Positions 11,501 to 23,500 of a DNA stretch of 64,000 nucleotides are shown here, in pieces (position 1 is the first letter of the stretch; every line of letters starts with the position of its first letter). The notes under the pieces are model-generated. The model did no database searches, was not told where the DNA came from, and saw only the letters and a list, made by a program, of their open reading frames with translations. This stretch comes from Aurelia coerulea (taxonomy: Eukaryota; Cnidaria; Scyphozoa; Semaeostomeae; Ulmaridae): positions 2,666,001-2,730,000 of the forward strand of contig CM076958.1 of assembly GCA_039566865.1 (NCBI GenBank). The letters run 5' to 3'. Made by a program: the position numbers and the translations under genes.

Positions 11501-14500
11501 AATGGATTCTTCTGAGCGACTACGGGGGATCCCACAGGGATCCGGTCTCGTGTCCTTTGCTTCTTGTTCATTCCTGCTGAAATATCTGTCTAGACTAGCA
11601 GTTCTACTGGCCGGTGTACTCATCGGTAGGTTACGACTTCGTACTCGTCCACGATCGGGTGATGTACAGACTCGTTCTTGAGACGAGGATAATTTTCGCG
11701 ACGATGTTTGTTCTCTATTCGAGTTCAAACCTAGTTGATTACGTCGACTTCCAAGACCAAGGTTGTCTAACGATGACCCAGGGCATCCAGGTACCAGATA
11801 ATAGTACGGAGAAATAGAATGCGAAAGTGCTTCCCGAGCATCCTCCGAAAATTTATACGACCCGAGATTGTCTTTACTCGTTCCTCGTGAAATCAGTGTT
11901 GACGAACTTTTGCCTCTATCATTACTGAACGAAGCGAGCAGTGAGCTGTTTGATAAGAAATCAGTGTCCACACTTTTCATTCCCGTTGTGTGAATACAAG
12001 TGTTACTCGTACTGCAGTTCTGCAAATTACATGAGCAGTTTCTCTCTAATATTTCCGTGCTGCATGTCTGAGTGTCTACCGCCGAAGGCAGCTCGGTGTC
12101 TAATACAAGATCTACTTCAGGCTTCGTCAAGCCAAGTGTGTCTATTATATCGAAATCTGGTGGCTCGGGAAAATCCGATAAATCATCAAACACTGGTTGG
12201 TCATCGTAAACAGACCGATCATGATCATCAAAACTCGGCGGACCTTCGAAATCAGTTAAATCTTGTTCGTTGATAGCTTCGCCTTTCGGTCCAACATAAA
12301 TTACAGTATCACATGATTCCTCGGCTGCGCTCGTTGTAAATTCAGAATCGTTGATAGATTCTGATTCACAAGCTTGCGTCACGAGTAATGGCTGTACTGG
12401 CTTTAGCCGTCTTCGGATTCTTCTTGTTTCGTCACAGGAGCTGTCTCCTCCGGATGAACCACTGGAGTACTAGAGGAAGGGAAAATTTCTTAGATAATTT
12501 AAAATCCACAGAATTACACAAGGAGTCTACTTAAAAAGCAAGCACCACGCTAAAATATCAAATATTTCAACAAATTCAAAGACACTTCTGGACCTGACGA
12601 ATCTCTCAAATTCATTGCTACAAATGTACAAAAAGGGCCCATTCACTTATGACGTCCGCAAAAACTTCTGATTTTCAGAGCCCCTCCCCTTATCCACAAA
12701 AAGACAATGCATCTATTGTATTATTACAGTAGATCGCCCTAACCCTTGTCCAGTTGTGTGGAGGTCATAAATGTACGATCAAAAAGGAAAATTTTAAGAT
12801 TAATAAGAATTCAATTATCAGAGGCTCTTAAAAGAGATGCAGTTTTTGGTCATTCAATAAAGATCTAAAAGGATTTTCAAGAATGTTTTTCTCTCTTCCT
12901 TTTAGGATCCAATGACACCACGATGTTTTTCAAATTCTGACTACATCTAATGAACTACCAGAACGAGAAAATAAGGACAACACAAGCTCAGAGTTAGCAC
13001 CTCGACTATGGATAATTCAAAACTTGGCAATTTTTCGGCACAGACCCACAACAAATTCAACTTAGCATAGGCTCCAAATCTTTAAAAAGGCTGGTGTAAA
13101 ATTGAGTGACCTACTTCTTTGAATTGAATGACTTCAAAGAAACTTTAGCTATTTCTCTATAATTCTACCGTTGGACTTTTCTGAATCTTTAATATTTTCA
13201 GAGTTAGAGTGTTTTTCTTCTTTTTCAAAAATTCAACAAAAAGTTTCAAAAAAACTTAAAACCATCGTAATTTCTAAACCGTTTGATGCAACATGAAGTA
13301 ATTTCGAAGAAAACCATAGTTTATGAATGCCTACAATATGGTATCAAGCAAAAGTCTGTCACTCATTTACGATTTAGAAATTTGACGACGTCGCATTCTC
13401 AAATAAGCTGAATTGTAAAATGCGCTGTAATTTTAAAAAAATATTCAAAATTTCTGGAAAGTCGAACGGTAGAATTATAGATAAGTATCCAAAGTTTCTT
13501 TCAAGCCATTCGATCAGAAGAAATAGGTCATTGGATTTTACAACCACCTTTTTACGCCGTGTTAAAGATTTTGAACCTATGCTAGTCAACTTACCCTACT
13601 CTTCTTTCTCCGTGACCGATGTATTCTCGTGGTAACTTCCATTGTTGCTAATGTCCCGGAATATTTCTTTGGGTCTCCTGACACGAATGCAAGCAACGCA
13701 ATGCGAGATGACAAAGCACCAATTGCCTCTTTCAGTAGGACAGTTAGTTTACTGTCCCTGTGTGGAACATGTTTGGCACCATTTGCAAGTGCCACCAAGA
13801 CATTTCCAAGGTTGGATAATGAGAGCCACGAGCCACCTGATTCTTTGTGCCGTCTACTTCGTTTGCATCCAGATAAATCAATGAGATGAAATCGCGATCT
13901 TCCACCGTGAACTGAAAATAACAAAATGCTTCGTAAAACGGTGCTCGAGTTTTACGTCACACAAAATTTGCTTCACACATTTATAATATAGATTTTTGAA
14001 ACAGCATATAATATAGAATGAACCTTTAAACAACAATAAACTTTTGAAACGCTTTGTAAATTATATCGAAGGAATCTAAAATACGCATTTAAAATGAAAA
14101 TAACAGAACTATTACCGTTTAAGTGTTTATCACTTGTTAGACTTTTAAGAATTCATTGCCATATTTGTTATTTCGTAGCAATTTTGACACATAACAAAAT
14201 TTTAAAAATTCCTGCCATGTTTCCAATGCTAAAAAGTGTAGCTTAGAATAGAGATAAAGCTAGCTGATGTGCCAAAGTTAAAGTTCTCAATTCTTTTCTC
14301 GGTTTAGCGATCAGAATGCATTTTTTAGTATAAATACCCCCACTGAACAGATCACGTAACCGTAAACAAACCTGTCATCTCTATAATCTAAATTGTTGCC
14401 CGCACGTGCACATTTTGTTCTGCACAAATTTTGGTGGATGGGGTGAATCCACAATAAAGTTAATTCTAAAACTCCATCAATATCTCTGCAATCGTACAAC

Positions 14501-17500
14501 ATATTCGTGTTTCGTTTGTTTGTCTACGAAATTCTAGAGTCCATCTTCAAAATGACGCTTTTATTTTGAGAAAATTAGTGGAAAATCTCTGTGGTATGGC
14601 TTATCAAAAATACTGCAAAATCGTCGTTTCGAAAGGAGTTCGTTTACTGTACGTCACCCAGCCCCCTTTAAAGGAATGGAATTTTCGAACTTAGCTAGTT
14701 AATCGGACTGCTTTTGCCGAAGTTTAGAGGGCCTTGATTTAGCAGGCCATAATTAGCTGTAAATTAGCTATCTTTTTCAGCCTACTGTAAACAAATAAAT
14801 GATGATGATTGATGACTGCCACCACATCAAACACTGCCTCAAATTTCGACTTACAATATGCAAATGTAAATTAGCTATCTTTTTCAGCCAATTGCAAACA
14901 AATAAATGATGATGATTGATGACTACCACCACATCAAACACTGCCTCAAACTTCAACTTACAATAGGCAAATGTTTCTGAATGTTTTGCAAATGATCAAA
15001 GCAATCAATAACCGTTTATTTGATTATTTCATTATCATTTGATCATTGAAATTCTATTTTTGCTATAATAAATCCGGTTTGCACTTCAGGGTTTGGGTCA
15101 AGGTTAGTGATAAAATACGAAAAAAAGAAACAAAAACTCAGGTACGTACTTTCACCGGTTCCAACTTTATCGATCATATATTGATAAACATGAAATGTGA
15201 AGATCATATTTGAATTCTGTCTTTCACTCGGGTCTTCCGATGGATCAGCGTTCACTTCTTCATGTAATGGTCTGGTTCTTGAGTTTATTGATGCATCGAA
15301 GTAGAAAGAAGCCTTTTCAGCAGACGGTGCCCGTAGCTCTGTGAAGTCTGCAAACTGTGAATATGAAACAAAAATCAAGTAATGTTGAACAATTTCCATC
15401 AAAGATACTTTGAAACCGGTCAAGAATACAGTGATGACATCAAGAAAACTGTCATTCTCCCAAGGCAGGAAACATGACCAAAAATGATTTCAGCAAAGTT
15501 AAGTTAGACGTTGAATGATTCTATTTTCTCTACGCTAAAGTTACGAACTAAAGCAATTTGATCGAAATTTCTAGTTTTTTCAAACCATTTCTAGAATAAT
15601 TTCACCAAAAACTTTAAAACAAGACTGGACAAATCAAATTAACTATAAAATGCAAGTTGGCATTTTTAAGGAAAAACCAAGTCATGATCAATCGCAATTG
15701 GTGAGTAATTCACAACCTTACAGCTCAGGAAGCGCTGAAAGATTCTTAATTCACGTGGTATGTTCTTGATTTAGGTATTTACATGATTCAGTACTTACTT
15801 GAACAGGTCCTGTTCTTTCTCGTTGTAAATACAAACTTGGAGAAGTACTACTGCAATTATTCATGCTACCAGTATCTAGAGAAGAAAGAAATTTCACTTG
15901 GATTGTTCATAATGAAGGAAAGATATGAAACATGACAGCAGAAATTGCACCGTTTTATCCACCGCAAAAAGAAGTTGCGTCTTTGAGCCATAATTTAATT
16001 TCATGTCTGCTTGAAAGCTTGAGACTAAAATTGATCGAAGGGTTTAGGCCCCTTTTCCATGCATAACCCTTCATCAGTAGTCACTACTGGTGAAGGGTTA
16101 TGCCCGATACGTTTAATGTAATTAAATCCTGGCATTTTAGTTGAATTAATAGAGAAATTTACGTAGTAAGGGATGTTTCGTTAAAAAAATTGACCTGTAC
16201 TTCAATGCTTAGAAAAATAGAACAAAAACCATAAAAATACTTCAGCCTTTCGGCTATCAACAAAATTTTAATTCATTCTAATTTAGCAAGTATTCTCCCT
16301 GTCACAAATTTTCTGGTCTTTACCTTGCTCAACGAGAAGATCTTTCAAATTTTCCGACTTGCCAACGACTTCAACAGCAGAAACTCGAACAGAGAACCGA
16401 GCACCAGTCCTGCAACGAATTTATGAAACTTTATTAACATCAAAAATCAAATGATTTAACACGAGACTTGAAAATTTGATCACATTGTTACAGGAAATTG
16501 CCTTAAAAATCTATACAAATATAAACTTTCTTATTTTTGTCGTATTGTGGTGTTTCTGCCTTCAAATCTATTCATTCATTCGTCACCGGATGCGACGATC
16601 GACGCTGGTATCGTGGCCTTTCCCTTTTCAAATTATTCTATTTACAAGTATGGTGAATTCAAGAATGTTTTATGAACCATGTTGTCAAAGATTAATTTTC
16701 TGTGCCAAAAGGAAATCATTTTTTCCAATTCGTGGATAGCAAAAGTATTGAAAATATCTAACTTTTTAAAATCTCATTGATAAAATTTCTGTTTTACATG
16801 AAGACATCTATCTGCAAGACTTTTCTTTAAAATATGTAAAAACTTGCTTTTGACACATTCCTAAGAAAAGAAAATCATTGTAACTCCATTTTTCTACGAT
16901 AATCTTTACACACTTATGAATTCATACCTCTCTTTCTTGTCTTCAATCAGCTGATACAACCATGAAATGGCACAAGGAATGATCCCCATATTTTCACATT
17001 TGTCATCAGTGCCAACCATTGTAGTCGATTTTCCTGTCAGGACAAAAATACACAGATTTTTCAAAATTTAAAAAACGCTTATGCTAAAAATTTTAAAAAT
17101 GCTTGGTACTAAAAATACTGAGACATTATGATTTATTTATTTTCATATGTCTTATAACGCTTGAATCCTTGCACCCCACAACGGACTTTGAAATTTGGTG
17201 CAAATTTTTCTTTGACCGAAACAATGCTAGCTGAAACAATATTCGTACTTTAATACCATAATCTAGAAAGAAATTGGGAAAACACTGTAACGTATTCAAC
17301 AGCAAGAGTGCCAGGATATCTTTGCATCTAAATTCTCGATACGATAAGTGGGGACCTACTTAGAATTTCTACATAGATGAAAATTAACTGCAAATAAATA
17401 TTAAGTAATCGAGGAATCTGCAAATTCTGTTTTGAGATCAGTTATCTTGTTATTATTTCGATTCTAATTTTGCTGGCACAACTCTGTGAAAGAAATTCTT

Positions 17501-20500
17501 ATCGATTCACAAAATAAACTTGCAATAATATTAGGCAAATCTTTTGCAGTACCTCCTACTTAAATTCACCCTCCTCCCACGATCTTGTTTATCAACAAAA
17601 CTGAAAGACTATAAATCATTTGTTTACAGTGAAAATGCTGACTAATTTATCTGATATTGGCTATTTCCTTTAGATCATGAATAGAAGCAACCGTTATGAA
17701 ATAAACATTTGGCAACGGACATGTAAAAAAGTTTTATTCTCCGTCGTTACCAAAACAATTTCACGGGGACACACTATTCATTGACAGTGCTTTTTTTCCT
17801 GAAAATGCTGAAAACCTTTCTGATATTGCTTACTTTCTACAGATCATGAATACAAGCAACCATTATGAAATAAACATTTGGCAACTGATGTGCAAAGAAG
17901 TTTTATTCTCCGTCTTAACAAAAAGAATTTCACGGGGACACACGATTCATTGACAGTGCTTGGCTTTTTCCTGAAAACGCTGAAAACCTCTCAGATATTG
18001 ATTAATTTTGTTAGATCAAGACAACAAGCAACGACTTGTTTGTCATGAAAGAAAAATTTGGCGGCTGAATTGTAAAGACGCTTATTTCCCCTTTTTAGCA
18101 AGAGGATGTCAAGAACACACACGTTAGTTTACAGTGAGTCCTTTTTGATGAAAAGATGTTGACTAATCTCAGATATTGCTAATTTTTATCAAAACAAAAA
18201 TAAGATGAAGAATTTGCTCGTCATAAGCGAGATATTTTGAAAAATATAAATGCAATTTGCAAAGACATGTATTTTCCCGTTTCTGAAACAATTCAAGAAT
18301 AAATCTTGGCTGTCTATATGTTTACGACTGTCACTTCCCCTAATTTTCCTACTTTTCGCCACATCGAAGTAACTAATCAAAATTTGCTCCTCATGAGAGA
18401 AAGCATTGTTGGCAAATGAAATGTAAAGATACTTTCTCCTTGTTTACTGCAATTTATTCAGAATGAAAACTCGTTGTTTTTACAAGTTTACGAAATTTGT
18501 TGACTATTTTATCTAAAATTCCAATTTTCGCCAGAACACAAGTATTAGCTCCTCATCAACGAACTGTTTTGGTAAATGTTTTTATTTTCCTTGTTTACAT
18601 AACGAACTTCAAAGGAATGAAGTTATTTACATGTTTACCGAGTATGTTTACGAATATATGTGATATTGTTTGTTTAGCAAACATCAATAATACGATCATG
18701 CCTGCAAACATAGTTGTTTTTCGCAAACAAAATATTTCGGCAAGGAAAATGTAAAAATCTAGATGTAAACTAATTTTCTCTTAAAAACAAATAACAAACA
18801 GACAGGAATTTGGTCTTTGACGTAGCTAATACATTCCTGGTTGGTCAAGAATGTATTTTTTGTTCTTTGTTCCCTGTAGTGCTTTATTTTTTGTTTTTGT
18901 TTCTAAGGTTTTATTTCTAAAATTGTAAGTACCGTTCTTGGTGGAGGCCAGATGACCTCGCGTCTTTCTACGCCAAGAACGGTACAGTATTTACGTATTT
19001 ATATCAATTAGTCTTAGACTATTATGAACAGAAAAAATGTCTCCAATCTTTCAGAAATCATATCGCAAAAATACAGAACAAAAGTTTGTCTGATGCAAAA
19101 CTATTCAATTGTTTTTATTCATGAATATTTTCATGTGACATTTAATGTGAGATAGACTTTGATTTGTAACTTAAATTTTCTACCGTGCCAAAACTTAAAT
19201 ATACCAAGAGATTTTAATCTTAATTTTCCATGCCTTATCTTTCTCTCAATAGAGGAATTAACGAAAAAGAAATAAATGTCTTTGATTTTTCCAATAAAAA
19301 TGAACTGCTCAGATTTTTTTAGGTATGACACAACAGACTTCAGTCGAAAGTATGTTCACAATCCACTGCACCTTCCGAAGGTCCCTCACAGCCATACAGC
19401 AGTTCTCTGATGAAAAAATAAGCAATTTAAAACATTTCCAAAGCAAACAGAAATCAATTTTAGCAGCGCACACTTTTTTGGTAAACTTCACAGATCCATG
19501 GTAGTTTTTCACATGAGACCAAATTATCTAGGAATTATAAACAACTTATCAAAACTATTTTGAAGCCTAGTCCAAGGAATTTAATTTTGTCCTAAATTGA
19601 ACGCACGGCTTTTACTGTCCGACTTTCTACCAGTGGATATATTTTTGTGAATCACCTGGTGATTCGGAATTAAATTGCAGAGTTGAAAAACAAATATTGA
19701 ATATAATATTTGTAACATACCAAGATTGGGATGACCATAAGTAAGAAGTGCAGCGTCATCTCCACTGTTGACAACAGTATGTAGTAAGTCTACCAGCGAC
19801 GAAGAACATAGTTCCGGCTGCAACGAGAAAACATTTATTTCAAATGAAGCTTCTTTACCAAGTGAATATAATAGGGAATCTAAGAGCGCAAAATTCGTCG
19901 TTGTAAGCAAGACATTTTACGACATCTAAAAGTAGATTTGTTTCCATGGCAGAAACGAAAATGGAATTATTTTATAGTCTGTCTCAAATTAGATGTCACC
20001 TGCAAATACCCGCGAATAACAACAATATAAGTGTTTTGCAACGGACTTTTGCGTTATCGCAAATCTCAGGTGACATCTAATTTGAGACGGACTTTAAAGA
20101 ACAAGTCCGGGGTTGGAATAATTGTTGATAAAATGAAAGATTACAATGTTGTGAATGGTGTTTAGTACTTTGTTCCAACCTCTCTCTTTTCTCTGCGAAA
20201 TTGCGTATTTTAATCTGCGAAATGACGTAATTATTTATGACGTCATTTCGCTCACTGCGCCTTCGACCTGAACGAGGCTGTTTTCCCGCAAAACTCTCAA
20301 GCACTTTCCGATGTCACAATCGATCCTCCAAACCGAGGCTAGCCTTATCACATACTCTTACAAAATGGTGACGACATTGGGCCTAACTTACGAAAAATGT
20401 TGTTCGAATTTACAACAGAAAGAGATCTCAAAACTTGGAAAGAACTTCCATCAATTGGTGTTCGGCAGTTGGTAAGGTTGCTTTTTTACATTAATTGTAG

Positions 20501-23500
20501 AAACCCCGGACTTGTCCTTTAATATCATTTGGCAGGTAAGTCTCAGTGATGGCAACATCAAAAACTTATGACGAATCAAGTTTGAGGTGGCGCATAATGT
20601 TGGTTTCCCATGGCTTTTGCAACTTATGTCAAAGTTTACTGGAAAGCAATTCGAATAACTCAATTTTCCCTCAATGTTTTCCTTGATTCAACTTGAATAT
20701 GTTTTTTTCTATATTTCTACCTAGCATCGGAAGGCAATCTGATAGAACACTGCGAAGCAAAGCTTATCGAAGCAGAGTCCTGGTCCTGATCCTTCCCTCG
20801 ATGTAACCACACCTCGTGATTCCTTTCGCGTGGAATTGCAGAGAGTTGGCGATTCTCCTCACACTTTGTAGCAGGTTCTGCAGGGTGGGAACTCGAACCA
20901 CTAACCTACAGATTGGTAGTCAAGCGTGCCCTACATACTTGATATTAATAACTTGTGCACTGACAGCAGCATCTTTATTCACGTTATAAAACTGAGAAGA
21001 ATATCTACAATTGCAGCAGATATAAAATTTTCAAAAAACGTTAAACAAACAGACATGTTCTTTCAAAAATAGCAAACTGAATCGAACTATATTTGACAGT
21101 GCGGAAATTGTACTATATTTGTTTTCTCCATTCTTAGCGAAATTATGGTTGAAATCAATCAGGAATTTTAATTACACTTGATAAGATGTCATCAATATAA
21201 ATCAAGATATATTAAAAATTCAGAATTAGTAAACAAAAACAGGAAATTACGTTAATCCTATTTGTAGCATATGTAAACATTGTTATTATTGATAATCTTG
21301 CCATGACATGTCAACACTACGCAATCCATTGTTCTCGAAAAAGTTTTCTCATTGTCCTTTCATGTCGATTCTTTAGAAAACTTGATGGACGTTTTTTGAT
21401 CGTTTTCAATGTTTTCGAAAACGAAACTTTCAAGGAACTCGCTTCTAGCTATAAAAATTGAAAACAAAAATTTGCAAAAAATCCTAGAATCTAATCCAGG
21501 CTTTTTGCTACAGATTAAAGGGGCTCCGTCGTCAAAATGTAAACAAAACGATGATTTTTGCAGTTTTTTGAAAGGTGATATCACACAGGATTTTCGTATT
21601 TTTTTCAAAATGAAAGTTGCTGTTTAGGCATTAATCCTTGTACTTCACTAAGGAACAAGCCAAACATTCATATCTTCTACGATTGCTCGGATATAAGTGG
21701 ATTTTTAACGGTCACTTTTTGGTGGCTTGGGTGAAGCCACCAAACAAACTGCAGAGAACAATGAATGAACAATGGATAATCGGCGAGACGTGCGAGTTTA
21801 CGGATTTGTTTACTGTTTGACGACGGAGCCCCTTTAACTCATAAATCTTGAAAATTGGTCAAGTGTACGATTTATCTGGCCTGCCAAAAGTGCATAGTTT
21901 ATTTTGGCGCACCCGGTACTATAATGACGTTTACAAACCTTGCTCGCAGTTGCATCAAACATTGCATCAAATGGATAAAGCTTTGCCTCTTTGCCAAGAC
22001 GAGGTGACAAACCAGTTGTTGCTCGTGGATCACAAAGCGAGGCTTGCTTCTTTTTTGGATCGATTCTAATGCATGATGGGATTGTTTGATCGTCAAGGTC
22101 TGAGACACGAAGAATAACTTTGATCTGCAAGTGAAAGAGGATAAAATTAAAATGGTGAAATTAAGCAACGTTTCGAGAGAAACTTGGTCGTTAGAAGGTT
22201 TTAAACTTGAAGGTAATTCAACAACTAACAACTAAATTTAGTTGTACCCGGTGCACCAAAATAAACTATGCAAGTTTGGCAGGCCGCAATAAATCGTACA
22301 CTGGACAGATTTTGAAGATTCATGACTTAATCTTTAGCAAAAAGCCTGAATTAGATTGTAGAATTTTTTGCAAATTTTTCTGCTTTCAGGTTTTAGAGCT
22401 AGAAGCGAGTTTCTTAAAAGTTTCGTTTTCGAAAACATTGAAAACGATCAAAAAAACGTCGATCGAAGTTTCTAAAGAATCGACATGAATGGACAAAGAG
22501 AAAAATTGTTCGCGGTGATGTAGGATTTAGAAATCGATTAATTGTATCGATTAATTGTATCGATTAATTAATCGATTTCTAAATCCCAACTCACCACGAA
22601 CAAGTTTTCTCTTTGTCCATTGATGTTGATTCTTTAGAAAATTTGATCGACGTTTTTTGATCGTTTTCAGTGTTTTTGAAAACGAAACTTTCAAGAGACT
22701 CACGTCTAGCTCTAAAAACTGAAAGCAGAAAAATTTGCAAAAAATCCTAGAATCTAATTCAGGCTTTTTGCTAAAGAGTAAGTCATGAATCTTCAAAATC
22801 GGTCCAATGTACGATGTATTGTGGCCTGTCAAACGTGCATAGTTTATTTTGGCGCATCCGGTATAGTAATTAATATGTGATGTATCAAGTAATTTGTTCT
22901 GTAAAAGTTTTAATTGAATAAAAAACCTAGAAAATAACGGACGGTACTGGTACCACATGATTTAAATAGTAATGAGATCTTGAGCATGCACATACGTTCT
23001 TGAAAGAAATGTCATTATCTTGGCTTTAAAATATAATCATATCTGTCTCCTAACGTTGAGACCCTACACGAGATCACGTGTCAACGGAACCCATCACAAT
23101 GCATTACTGATGAATCTCCCATAATGCAACTGATCCCGAATTTGTGTATATTTACGATATGTGAGATCTTTTGATCCACTTTGTATGTCGCCAGATTAAG
23201 CTCAAGAACAGGCATTACCAGCGTCCCTCAGGGCGAGGATTCACTGGATTACGCTGGATTACGTTATAAATTGATCATGTACTAGATTAGTTGTGATCCG
23301 AGAATCCATTCGGCGCGCATGTTTGAAATAAACTGAACGCACATTGGTTGCTCAGTAGAAAGGGATATTCTCTTGGGTCTCTTTTACAGATTACTTCAAA
23401 CAGGAAAGGTTAGCTTAGCTTGGCTTGGCTTTGCTACATTGTAGCTAAAAACATTTCACATCAGAATGCTTTAAAATTCAGATTATTTTACAACTTAGAG

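Noticed and set aside
11036..12382. A complete gene starting at 12382
   Set aside because: The frame stays open upstream to a splice acceptor at 12470, and the stop at 11036 lies beyond the donor. It is an internal exon.
17600..18780. A CRISPR array, because of regularly spaced repeats
   Set aside because: Units are about 172 bp, degenerate, and have no short identical repeats with unique spacers. The context is a eukaryotic intron.
20830..20940. A functional tRNA gene
   Set aside because: The B box and T-arm are good, but no A box or paired acceptor stem is present. It fits a SINE fragment.
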